DNA from: Leptodontidium sp. MPI-SDFR-AT-0119
Taxonomy: Eukaryota > Ascomycota > Leotiomycetes > Helotiales > Leptodontidiaceae
Assembly (NCBI GenBank): GCA_020726505.1
Contig: JAHLEZ010000001.1
Location: forward strand, 2,356,001-2,420,000
Direction: 5' to 3'
DNA length: 64,000 bases
This document shows positions 33,181-43,930 of the stretch, in pieces. The first letter of the stretch is position 1. Each line of letters begins with the position of its first letter. Both the position numbers and the translations under genes were made by a program. The notes beneath the pieces are model-generated. The model did no database searches and was not told the origin of the DNA. It saw nothing but the letters and a program-made list of their open reading frames with translations.

Positions 33181-34088
33181 ATGGTATGTCCCTTTTCTGT
33201 TCCCCTACCCATGTTGAAGGTTTGGGAATCTCTTCTCATATCTTGGCTTGAACGCAACTCAGACCCGAGCCAGTCGACTCTATATCCTAGCAATACCTGT
33301 GTTCACTTCCTTGCGATACAATATAACAAAAGACATGGCTAACAGCGTTGCAGGCAGCTCCTCAACAACCAGCTCCCGTTCTGGTAAGTCCATGCTCTAT
33401 CAACGAGTAGTTCGATCTTAGCCAGGATTGACTAACATTTTTTATAGGCTGTCCCAGCAGTAAGACTATGTATACTTAATGATTGATGTCCTGCTAATCT
33501 CAGCAGTACGTCTCAAATGCCATCACAGCATTCGTCATGACCACTACTCTCACTAGACAAGACATCGAGATGAGCGGATACATGACCAGAGCCGACATCT
33601 ACTACAAACCCCACATTAACCGAGCCAGCATCGCGGCTGTTACTGCCCTCGTATCCCACTACGAGGCTGGAAAGGTTCAGGCTATTGGCATCCCTGCTTC
33701 TGTCACCTGTGACAGATGTCGCACTGCTGATCCATACTATACCTGCAAGGTATCCTACCACAGAGATGGTACCGCTTTCTTGTTTGGCAAGTGTGGTAGC
33801 TGCCGCCATGACCGCAAGAACTATTCGTTCCGAAGTACGTTCACGTTCTCCCTTGAGAAAGTTCAAGCATGGTATCACATGCGATTCACGTGACTAAACA
33901 CTCCTCCACAGACTAACCTGGCGACGGCAACAATGGCAAGGGAGGCAAGGTCACCAAGCCCAAGCGTGGTCCAAAGAAGGGTAGAAAGGATCGCAAGGCA
34001 AAGGGTGGTATGTCTAGGCTTTAATATCTCTTACCTGATGATATTTACCCATGACGTTCTGACAGCACCAGAAACTCTGCTCCAGTAG
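33181..34088 (+). CDS. small Cys-rich basic protein with microexons; possible nonsense codon
   Basis: Start codon at 33181-33183 is followed at once by a GTATGT donor. Exons appear to be 3 nt coding, 33354-33383 (30 nt, AAPQQPAPVL), 33448-33459 (12 nt, AVPA), about 33504-33834, 33912-34007 and 34066-34088. The fourth exon has ASVTCDRCRTADPYYTC and GKCGSCRHDRKNYSFR, a C-x2-C plus C-x2-C pattern used in several fungal proteins of unknown role, probably metal-binding. After the join FR/N a TAA at 33914-33916 occurs. In the same frame the sequence goes on as PGDGNNGKGGK and a strongly basic tail (KPKRGPKKGRKDRKAKG), with a proper intron at 34008-34065 before the final TAG. Either the protein ends at the TAA or the stop is a lesion. 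An ATG at 33537 would be the start if the microexons are wrong. Confidence 0.5.
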
Positions 34089-34951
34089 CCATTGCGGCAT
34101 CCTGAATCACTAACAGCACCAAGTTCTATCCACCTAATGTTACCAATGCTTCTGGACTCACCTCGAGGCATTGCGGGCTGCAACTAGGTTTTGAGGGCGT
34201 AACATGTGAAACATCGGCTACTTTGAGGGTTGGATAGAGATTGGATGCTCTGTCCCTTCCAATTAGAAATAGGGATATAGACTTGATTGTTAGAAACCCT
34301 GTACTTAGTTCGTAGCTCTTCTTGAGACTACTTTTACTCTTGCAGTCAATTTACACTCTGAAGCTACTAGTTCTGGTACAGAACCCCTACCACACGTCTC
34401 TAGTGTCAAAGCGAAGTCAACAACCGATTTTTTGCGGTACATCTAGGTAAATAGCTGGGCGGGGTGACAGTACTTGTAGAACGGAACTACAAATCATTTG
34501 AGTGACGGTTACTGAGTCTTATTTCGACCAAAGCCTAGCTGGGGCAGCATTGAGAGGTAGGCTGATCACTTGAAGATTAATGAGCGCGAAGAGATACCAA
34601 TTATGCTGTTCACCAGTTCACGAGTCAGCAGAAGGCTGACAATTCATGGAATAGCTGTCTGCAGTAAGAAAATAAAGGTTTCATTGAGCTATTTTGAAAG
34701 ACAGAAAGTAAACACGCGAGACCAGTGATAAGCAAGCGATCGGTAACGACAGTGGGGGATAGGAGTGAAGTTAAGGAAATCCTCCAACACGACGCATAAC
34801 CGTCGACCGATTTCTCCTTGTTCAAGAGCCCAATGAAAAACTCCCACAAAACATCAATTGACAAAAGAAAAATCGTTATTGCGGTCATAGGATCCTTTCG
34901 CTACTTGGTCGTTCCCTCCACAGCACTCACGAGCTATACTGGCCGAGTATC
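34089..34951. other. intergenic, convergent 3' ends
   Basis: No gene recognised between 34089 and the stop of the C2H2 gene at 34952. Confidence 0.5.
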
Positions 34952-36299
34952 TCAGTGTCCCCTCTTAGATCTGTGCTCGTTAAGCTTGTCAAGCCTCCAG
35001 AACCCATTGGGGCCAACTCGTTCACATCCTTGAAAGGAACAAGGATATCGACGGATACTGTGACGGTCGTGTGTGAGGGAGTGGCGATCACGGTCGGCGC
35101 GTCGAGCAAACGTTCTGTGGCAGTGCATCGAAACCACGCAGCGATGGACTCGAGGATGAGCTGCAAGGGCTCTCGTGGAAGAAACGGGATCGGCGGGAGT
35201 AGCAGCTTTGCTTCCGTGATTAACATCGCTCTGATTTATGTCAGGTATGCTGTATCCCATATCGACGCTAGTGTCTGAGGGCATGGATGCGGCAGGAAGG
35301 TCGAACATGCTGTTCATGTTATCGCCGTCATGGTATCCATTGCCTTCAGGGTTATCGGCCAGTTGCAAATCACTGTGGCCTTGAGGTGGCATGAGCATTG
35401 TTCGATTTGTTCCAAGAGATTGGTCGGCGTGGACATAGCCGGTAGCGAAGTTGCTGTCTCCTGGGAACGGTTCATAATCTGCGGGGAGAAGTCCCAAGTT
35501 ATCGGGGATAGCGATGTGGTTATGTCCTGAGAATGATGCACTACCCGCGAGCAAGAATCCTAAGTTATCGGCGGGAGAGGATGAAGTGTTGCTAAGAGAT
35601 GGTTGACCACCCCCGTATAGGTATCCCGAGCAATCAGTGGGGGAGAAGGTGCTGTTCCCAAGAGTCGATTGGGCATTCGCGTACGAGTATCCGAAGCTAT
35701 CGGCAGGACAGAAATTGTTGCTGGCAAGAGACGGACCAGTCGGTGCACCGTCTGCGAGAACATGTCCCGAATGACTGGCACGATGGGGGGAATCAATGGT
35801 GGGGATCGTTAGCCCACCAACACTGTCGTACTGGGATAACAACATGGGCCGCCCGTACCCAGTGCATGCTAAGACTCCATCCTTGTGACCAGCTTGGCTA
35901 AAGCTAGGACTCGAACCATCGGTAGCTAGCGAGCCACTAATTCCAAGAGCCTCGTTTTCTTGTGCAGAGTTTGAAATTGTTGGTGTTGCCGTGTTGCAGG
36001 GAGCTTGTGGGCCATAAGCATATGCATGTTGCCCTGATCCAGACAGCAAAAGCCGAACCTGATCCTCGAGGGCTTGGACTCGGGCCTCCAAGGGGCGACG
36101 CACAGGGGGGTTTTGACTACCGCAGACACCAGCATTGTTGACCCCTGCCGTCTTCTTGTAGGCATACCAGATTAGTCAGAAAAAAAAAACGTACCGCATG
36201 TCCAAGCATCGTGTAACGCTTGTCGCGAGTTCCAGCAGTCCCTAGGCCGTTGAAGGGATGCTCATCGCCGGCTCGGGCAGAAGCAGAGTTGTGGTCCAT
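34952..36299 (-). CDS. C2H2-type zinc-finger protein with Ser/Asn-rich tandem repeats
   Basis: Start proposed at 36299 (MDHNSASARAGDEHPF). A short intron near 36152-36192, with a GTACG donor and CTGAC branch-like sequence, joins TMLGHA to KTAGVNNAGV. Then comes a heptad-like segment, EARVQALEDQVRLLL, able to form a short coiled coil. The centre is low-complexity and holds four imperfect 22-residue repeats at 35465-35728. The C-terminus has two degenerate fingers: CVVSMHCHRTF...RHSLTH and YPCSFQGCERVGPNGFWRLDKLNEHRSKRGH, the second of the type common in fungal regulators. Probably a nuclear DNA-binding protein. It is divergent from the C2H2-ankyrin gene. The exact start is uncertain because the frame is open to 36416. 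Confidence 0.72.
35465..35728 (-). repeat. four 66-bp imperfect coding repeats (22 aa each)
   Basis: Within the C2H2 gene the protein repeats units beginning LASNNFCPADSFGY, LGNSTFSPTDCSGY, LSNTSSSPADNLGF and SGHNHIAIPDNLGL. Length is constant at 22 residues and the P-x-D-x-x-G core is kept, so this looks like a diverged coding minisatellite. Confidence 0.7.
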
Positions 36300-36912
36300 T
36301 CCCAAATGCGTTTTGGAGGGGGCGCGAGAGTGTCCGAAAGTCGGTCGTTTGTAGTCGTTGCAATAGCTGTTGTGGTCGCCGAAGTCGATTCCGAGCCGGT
36401 GCTGAAATAGAAGCAATTAACCACAGTGTTTGTTTGAGATGGAGCCGCAGCTGTTGTTGAAATAATTGTGCGGCAATAGTGTTCTGTAGAAATTAAATGA
36501 GAATTTCGTGCTGGGAATCGCAATGTGTAGTTACCAAGGTAATAGGTAAGTTGATGTCGTGTGAGAAAGGAAAAGAGAAGATGTGAGAGTTCACTCCAGC
36601 CTCGCCGCCCTAGCCTCCTGCAGGTAGGCTTCAGCTTTCATGCAGCACCTACGCCCGACGCCCGACGCCCTCACGCCCCCTTTGCTGTCTCTCGCCCTCG
36701 GAGCTCCAGTATCCTATGGAAAGCTCAATGTTGCTAGCACTTCATTTCAGCAAGCAATATTTGCTTGAATCCCCCATGCGATAAAGCTCTGTCTCTGTCA
36801 TCGTTCGTCCAGAAAATCTTTCGCTAGATCTCGTTTCTGTTATCGCAATCCTCCCTTGATCTTTCGATTTTTCTTTGAGTCGTCCCACAGGTGCGTCTCA
36901 GACACTCAGCCA
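36300..36912. promoter_or_regulatory. shared upstream region of two divergent C2H2 genes
   Basis: Includes a GC-rich tract near 36650-36680 with tandem CGCCCGA units. No other gene seen. The extent of upstream transcript leader is unknown. Confidence 0.45.
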
Positions 36913-38282
36913 ATGGTGAAAATGCCTCAAGACATACATAAGTGCAAGGATTGCATCAAATTTTTTGAAAAGAAACGCGACTACAAGTGAGGTAAAGCCC
37001 TAGGACCGCAAGACATGATGCTAATGGTCTGCCCCTACCTAGCAAGCACCGTAAAACCCACGACAGGCCATACCCATGTGCCCTTTGCGACCGCAGATTT
37101 GGGCTCAACTCAGATCTACAGAAACACAGAATCACTCACCGGAGGTCACCGGCGATTTTCAAGTGCCCGTATGCTCGCTGCAATTTCTTTGGGACTCATC
37201 GGAAAGACTATCTATCGACACATTTGAAGAGAAAGCACGCCACTGACGAGAAGCTTGAGAATGTTACGAATTTGCCCCCCATTAATGAATTATCAACTAT
37301 AGAACGGGAGAGATTTTTGCAAGAAGAGCAGAATCTCGCGTTTATGGAATTTGTGGGTCAAGGAAATAAGGAGGAGGTCGAACGCCTACTTTCCGAAGAC
37401 TCTAGTACTCGAGTAGCTGCAAGGGACAGAATGGGATCGACCCCACTGGAAATAAGTATCCAAAAAGGACATGATGATATTTTCAAGTTGCTACTTCGAT
37501 ATGGAGCCGATGTCAGTGGAGAATCTCTTTATAAATTTGCTCGTGAGGGGCAATTCGAATGTGTTGAAACCTTACTCCGGCATGGGGTGGATATCAACGC
37601 TTCAAATGACTTTGGCAAGACGGCATTGCATGGTGCTGCATCGAATGGCCACGAGTCTCTGCTGAGATTTCTCATTGAGAAAGGAGCTGATTGCCAGGCC
37701 GGTGATAGTTTTAATTTAACTCCGTTGCATTGTGCTGCCCTTAAAGGCCATGTTGGCGTGGCAATTCATTTGCTTGCGAGCGGAGCTTATGTTGACTCGT
37801 CGGCAAGATATTATGGAACAGCTTTGCACATCTCCGCTAAGGGAGGACACGTTACCGTAGCAAGCCTCTTACTGGAAGGTGGAGCGGATGCCAATTCGAT
37901 GGATGGGAGTATGACGCCATTACACTACGCCTCGCAAAGGCGGTGTCCAGAGATGATAAGGATGTTACTCAAAGCCAATGCCCATGTCAACGCAAAGGCT
38001 AGCGGAGGATATTCCCCTTTGTTTTTCGCCCTTGGAAACCGCTATAAGCGCCGGCACACGCATGTAGAATCAGCCAAATTACTCCTCGCAGCAGGAGCCG
38101 AGTTCTCTTTGATGGATTGGGAACATCTCTCCCACGAATACAAAGAGATATTTGCGAACTATCGCCCAGCTGGAGCTAAATGGACCCAAGATGCAGACAG
38201 CACAACCGTTCCCTGGAGTGCAGAATCCGACGAGAAGTACGCCGATGTGCTACGCGCCAGCAACCGTGACAATGGCCAGTGA
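36913..38282 (+). CDS. C2H2 zinc-finger protein fused to ankyrin repeats
   Basis: Starts at 36913 (MVKMPQDIHKCKDCIKFF). An intron at about 36988-37043 falls inside the first finger, and removal completes C-x2-C-x12-H-x3-H. Finger two is CALCDRRFGLNSDLQKHRITH. Finger three is CPYARCNFFGTHRKDYLSTH with a second His at RKH. After a short linker, from about residue 135, ankyrin repeats run to near the end: GSTPLEISIQKGHDDIFKLLLRYGAD, GKTALHGAASNGHESLLRFL, LTPLHCAALKGHVGVAIHLL, GTALHISAKGGHVTVASLLL and MTPLHYASQRRCPEMIRMLL. Fingers suggest nucleic-acid binding and ankyrins protein binding, so it may be a regulator that responds to a partner. The frame is intact to the stop at 38280-38282. Confidence 0.85.
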
Positions 38283-38720
38283 CCGGCCCAGCATGATGGT
38301 GACGGGCATATTCGAGTACGATGGAGAAGTGAAGATGTGGTTGAAAGGAGGAGAGGAGGGGAGGACGTTGGAGTTGAGTTTAGACTGGACTTTTAAGCGG
38401 CGGGTGGGGGGGCTCCGTTGACTAGGCGATGAACTTGTTGGCATGCTTGGAGTTCTGCTATTCTCTTGTCGAAGTTGGCTATGGATATTTTTTTGTTTGA
38501 CTTCAGTGCTTGTTTGGATTGCTTGCTTTTGATGTTTCTAGAGGGTTGTGGCTTGGTAATGGGATTTGGAATTTGGGTCACGTTTTTGAGCATGCATAAC
38601 CTGTTGACATTGGAGTTTCCCTCTCGTTTGAATCTACGGAAATGAAACCTTCTCTGAATATGCCAAAAATTGCTTGATTCTTTAAAGAGACATGTTTTAT
38701 ATCTCGACCTACCTCTCCAG
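38283..38720. other. intergenic, convergent 3' ends
   Basis: No gene recognised. Open frames here are low-complexity. Confidence 0.5.
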
Positions 38721-40199
38721 TTACAACCTTGCCGAAACGGCCTCCAAAGCAATATCATCACCTCTACTCCTCACTACCGCGTCCTCAAAAGCCTTTACAA
38801 CATCATGCTCATGCAACCAATTCGTGCTCGACACCTTCGCTGCTCTAGCTCTCAACTCCTCATCCGGCTCCACCCTTCCACTTCTCAATTTCTGTATCCT
38901 CGCACTATTCCCCGTATGCACCACTTTCAGCAACCTCTCAGCATGAGGCTTTCTGATCGTTTCATACAATCTCAGAGCTTTTGAAATTTCCTCTGAAGAT
39001 GGCTTGTGTGTTGAAGTGACTGGGAAAACTGAGTTGAGAGCAAGTGAAAGCGTGTAGGCGTCATCGATGGCAAGCGAGCCTCCTGTTGCGTGAGCTCCAC
39101 CGTGAGCATGTGCTGCGTCACCGATGAGCGTTACTCGATCTCCGAATACCCATGTATCTAGATACGTAGAACATGAATAGTTGGGGTAGAATCGAACATT
39201 TGGAGTAAGTTCTGTCAATCTCTTCACTACTGGATTCCAGTCCTGTCTCGATGTAAGTCGAAGTCAATACACCTCAAAGTGGGTGCACGCACCTTGAAAA
39301 TTTCCCGAAAAGCTTGAAGACTAGCATCCTCGTCCCAAGATACATCTCTATATAATGCTTTTGGATCATCTGGATCACCAAAAACACTCCCGACCGTCGT
39401 GAAACTGTTCTTACCAAGTCGAGAGGAGAAGAACGAGTTCGTTGGACCCCACCAATGAATTGAGTCTTCAGGCAGATCTGGAATAGACTCTACGAGAGAT
39501 GCATCGAAAGTGGCTCTGAAAGCAGTCCAACCGCTCCACTTAAGTTCGAAATTAGGGACAAATGATTGTCTCACTCCCTGCCGCTCATCAGTCTATGATG
39601 AAAGAGTGAGGACATCGTCACTTACAGAGTGCAGCCCATCTGCACCAAGAAGCAAATCAGTCGTGGCAGCACTGCCATCTTGAAACTTCAACGTCACACC
39701 TTGACTCGGATCCACCTCAACATCGACAATTTGCTTTCTCAAATGAATAATCTCGCTCGGAACATGCTTCGCCAACGCCGAATGAAGATGACCTCGATGA
39801 TACCGCGCGGTCTGATGCAAATACTCCGTTACATTCTCATGCGAATCATTCCCAATAATCTCATTAGTTTTCCACTATTCTCATCAGCTCCTCCTCATTT
39901 CCCACGCTCACAAGAAAAGTTAGGAAACTCACATGTCTATAAATCATCGGCAAATTCGACGGTCCCCGGAATGCCACCTCGTCGGAGATAGCATCGTGCA
40001 AGCCCAGTCTTTCAAGTGTGCGAAGTCCATTCGGTCCCAGAGCTATACTTGCTCCGATCTCTTTGAGCTCTGTGGCTTTTTCATAGATGGATATTTCTAT
40101 GAGCGGGTGTTTGAGTAATGCGATTGCGGCTGTGAGACCGGCGATCCCGGCGCCGGCTATAGCGATGTGAAGCTTTTCTGAGTCTTGGTTTGAAGTCAT
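38721..40199 (-). CDS. FAD-dependent monooxygenase (salicylate hydroxylase-like)
   Basis: Group A flavoprotein hydroxylase that should insert one oxygen into an aromatic or similar substrate using NAD(P)H. Starts at 40199 (MTSNQDSEKLHIAIAGAG). The FAD motif IAGAGIAGLTAAIALLKH is followed by GASIALGPNGLRTLERLGL, LLLGADGLHS (the DG motif), FGDRVTLIGDAAHAHGGAHATGG (FAD ribityl contact) and ALRLYETIRKPHAERL. Three introns keep frame: one joins YRH to WKTNEIIGNDS (about 39872-39931), one joins ADGLHS to GVRQSFVP (about 39577-39628), one joins IFK to DWNPVVKRL (about 39241-39294). The frame is intact to the stop at 38721-38723. No signal peptide. Substrate unknown. Confidence 0.9.
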
Positions 40200-41702
40200 G
40201 GTGAATAATGTATCGATATCTTTGATTTCTTAAATCTCGAAAGGACAGGAGAAGATTCAGGGGAGGTAGAATAATATGACTAGAACTATCAAAAAGTATT
40301 AAAATTAACAAATTGCGTGACTCGTCAGGATCTTGCTTTCTCAGCTCACATCATCCCACTCTTGTGTCTTCAATCCTCGTCTCATTCGATAAGAATGGGG
40401 CGAAACGGCTGAAAATATCCATTCTCTTCCCGAAACAAAAGACAAGTTGATGGATTCGGATTTTGTGATGGGTCGCTGAGGTCTTTAGCGAAGCATGCAA
40501 GAATAGTGGAGGAGCACGCAATGCACATTCCCTCACGGCTCGAGTCTCCGAGCCTCAACACGTGTGTCTTCACAACTCCTTGAGTCGTTATTTGCCAGGA
40601 CGAATAATGGAATTATAGACGATGATTCTAGTATACAGAGTGAAGAAACCTCTTATGTAAAAGTAGCAGAATAAGTTGTATGCTTAGGCGTACCATGGCG
40701 TACGTCATTTCAGCAAAGAGTCTGAACCGGGTACGATACTACCTTTGGGTATTACAACTCGGAATACAGAATTTTCTCTCCCAAGAATATTCTGATCCCG
40801 AAAAACCTGTCGATGGCCTTTCAAGATGTTCAAATAGTGATGAGGAAGATGTATGTATAATCTCCAGTATAATCACGTCCAGAGATTGAGTTGACAATTT
40901 GCTGCAAGGCTTTGAGAATCCTGCTGAGATTGTGCAAGAAAGTTCCTCCTGGATGGAAAGTCCGGTGCAAACCTCCTCTAGCTGATCGTGCGATGGTGTC
41001 TGTTGGGAAGTTGGACCCTATCACGGTACCTGACATTGTCCTCGAGCAGTTGAACCTATGGGAGCAAGATCCTTTCTCTATACTCACATCAGAGGCTACA
41101 CTCTCTCTGCGCCCCTCACAAGACTTTCCCTCTCGACTATATCTGGCGCTGGTTCATACTCGCACTTCTATCGACCTACGTTCCTTCTCAATATGTCTTT
41201 GTCCAGGTGCCTCAGTACCAAACTTCTGGATCTCCGCAAATCAAGGCCTCGGATCTTGCTGTTATGAACCTGCTCGGTTTGGGTCCGTCCGCTCATTATG
41301 ATGGACTTGATTGAGGTCGTGAGCCTCTTGGCGTTCTTGAGAATCCGCAGCAGATCCATCCAATGCATGCATCAATTTTCCTTCCTTGTTCCTTTACCAC
41401 CGAGCATGACACAGACAACTTTACTATCGTCTGGAATCTAGATTGAACTCCTCCTTGTAATCATGAGCTCAAAGTTTGGCGTGAATGTAAGGGTTGTCCA
41501 ATGTCGATTGATTTGCTCCTCGATGGTCGCCTCGCTGGTTTGGCCGTCAGGTTGGTGTCTCGCAGCCGTCGTAACATCGAGGCGGTGAGCAAGCTACATA
41601 TATCCAGAGCTCCCATTCAAGGCTCTTCAATCAGCCTTGATCTTAGTCTTACTTATTTCCCATCATAAACGCCTCCCCACTTCTTAAATCACCTATTAAG
41701 GA
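40200..41702. other. gene-poor stretch
   Basis: 1.5 kb. Several overlapping short frames are present, for example 40891-41301 on the plus strand, but none shows a domain, signal peptide or consistent intron pattern. I see no gene that I can support. Confidence 0.45.
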
Positions 41703-42467
41703 ATGGCTAATATTTATGTCGTACCATATTATCCCAAGCGTGTCAAGTATACCACCGGCACCGGCAGTAACCACTACATTGGCTTTATCGACGAAACCAC
41801 AGTCCTGAAGTATCCCCACCTCCCTGGCGAATTGACCGCTCTTCAGGTGGAACGGGAGATTTTCGAGCGACTCGGAAAACACCCTCGTATCATTGAGTAC
41901 AAAGGATGGCATGAAGATGGAGTACTCCTCGAATATGCGTCGAATGGAACTTTGGAAAAGCATCTCCAAGAAGCAAAGCTTTCGATACGAGAGAAAATCC
42001 GGCTGGCTAGGGAGATTGCCGAAGGAGTTGCCCACGCCCACCAACAGAATGTTTTGATCTGCGATATCCATGTCCGGAATGTTCTATTAGATAATGCGTT
42101 TTGCGTAAAACTGTGTGACTTCCAAGGTCGTCTATTGGACGATAAAGGGGAAGTTATGCTTGATGGGGGAGCTTCGGAGAATGCAGAATCATTCATGCCT
42201 CGTGCTAATATCGAGTTTGCGGATACCAAGACCGACATATTTGCTCTCGGCTCAACGATTTATCATATCATCACCGGCCACCGACCGTTCCCACAGAACG
42301 ATACTATTACAGATGAAGCCATGTTTGAGCAACTCTACAGAAATGGCCAATTCCCTGTGTTGGAAGTGAAGGAGGGTGGAGCAGTTATCAAAATGTGCTG
42401 GGAAGGGAGGTACGAACATGCGGGCGAAGTGGCAAACCATCTCCTAGCTTTGGAAAGGACTTTGTAA
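41703..42467 (+). CDS. divergent protein kinase-like protein (254 aa)
   Basis: A single intronless frame from MANIYVVPYYPKRVKY. It has a compact kinase fold: TTVLKYP supplies the ATP-site Lys, EREIFERL a candidate alpha-C Glu, then LLEYASNGTLEKHLQ and AREIAEGVAHAHQQN. The catalytic loop is ICDIHVRNVLLD, with Asp and Asn kept but HRD changed to ICD. DFG is DFQ, with the metal-binding Asp kept. TDIFALGSTIYHIITGHRPF matches the helix F region. The glycine-rich loop is not recognisable. Small single-domain kinases of this sort are numerous in filamentous fungi. It could be active but needs testing. It ends at 42465-42467 with nothing after the kinase domain. Confidence 0.75.
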   Translation: MANIYVVPYYPKRVKYTTGTGSNHYIGFIDETTVLKYPHLPGELTALQVEREIFERLGKHPRIIEYKGWHEDGVLLEYASNGTLEKHLQEAKLSIREKIRLAREIAEGVAHAHQQNVLICDIHVRNVLLDNAFCVKLCDFQGRLLDDKGEVMLDGGASENAESFMPRANIEFADTKTDIFALGSTIYHIITGHRPFPQNDTITDEAMFEQLYRNGQFPVLEVKEGGAVIKMCWEGRYEHAGEVANHLLALERTL

Positions 42468-43930
42468 TGGAACATCCATGTATGGGCAATGGCGGCATGC
42501 ATTTCATAGGCTAACTATGAATTGTTATTGGTGGGATTGAGAGGAAATGCTGTATAATACTTCTTTGTATTCGGCACAACACGTCGGGGGATTGTTCTGC
42601 CTGGTCCCTATGCCTCTTCTCTTCCTTCCATTTACTCCACTATTCAACATGGCCCAAGTCAAACGAGCCGAAACATTCAAAAGGTTGGGCGGCAACACTC
42701 TGCATCCAAAGATGAAAAGTGGTGTCGTACGCTATCGTTTACTTGGACCAGAAATGAACACCGAATTTGAACATACACTCCCTACCAGCGAGCTCTACTC
42801 CCGACGCAGACGAAGATAAAAAACGAAAGCGAACCCATGAATGTAAAATCAAGTTTATTTTTCTTATGACCCCCCTTTGTGACTTGGAAGAAGGTGTCTA
42901 GTTCAAATCAGCGTCCGGCAGTGTGATTCATTATATCCATATAAATATCACTCACATCTCGACCAATGTCCCCAATTGATGTTGGATTACAGTGGCATTG
43001 ACTCCACTCATAGCCTTCCAAGTAAATAAGTATCTAAGCTCTCCTGCAACCGCAACCTACAATCTCAAAGCACGGTACGGTCTCTCACCACGAATATTGG
43101 AAAACCTGACATCACAGCCTCGAAACAAATCACCAAACGCAACCCCCACATCTCCTTCAAAGAATGAAGATGTCTCTAAGCCCTACAGTCATGGACTATC
43201 CAGATCATCCCTTTCCCAACCAAACCACAATCCTCTTCCCCGACGCATCTGCTACCGTGAGCCAAGTTAGAGAATGGCTCCGCTTCTGGTTCAGGAGCAA
43301 GACCCTCCAAGTTCCAACCGTATCCATCAGCAGTGTCCCCTGGAACGGCAGAGATTTATACGATATGAGTGATCCGGGAGATTATATCGATGACCTCGTC
43401 AGTTAGAGAATGCATTTCTCTTATGCTAGGAAGATCTGTGATGATATAATGAAAGAGTTTGCGTTAAAGGTTGGTTTTGCTTCTGGGTATCTCACTTGAA
43501 ATTTGTAGTATGCTGATTGACGGTGGAAGCAGCGGAGGACGTATGGATGGAAATGGTGTGTGTTGACACTATTTTCTCTTTTGGCAGTTTTGCCCCTCAC
43601 GCTCTTTGTGACTGGGAAACTTACCACATCGGTTGGCGGGGTATGTCTCTGCTGAGGCGAAGGAGGAGTTGGAAGACGTGATGGGAATTCATCACCCAAT
43701 AGACTCAAACAGTGCCTTTTGCGAAGTGGCCCTTATCGGTCTTTCCTAGTCGAGTTAAGGTTCAAATGATCGTTCATGAACAAATTTTTGTCCCTTTTTA
43801 ATATCTTCCCCAATGTGTTCTGCTGCTTTTCTACACATTGCAGCGGTCGAATCTGATACAGTATCAGAGACTGTACCACCGCATGAGCTGGCAGCGAACC
43901 CCACACACCTTCTTCTCCCCCTTCCGCCAG
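42468..43930. other. intergenic; possible short ORFs only
   Basis: Frames at 42547-42819 (ending in five Arg) and 43164-43406 (with MDYPDHPFPNQ and DMSDPGDYIDDLVS) could be small genes, but no family, signal peptide or splice evidence supports either. Confidence 0.4.

Noticed and set aside
42547..43406. Two small plus-strand genes
   Set aside because: No domain, signal peptide or splice evidence. Kept only as a comment on the intergenic region.
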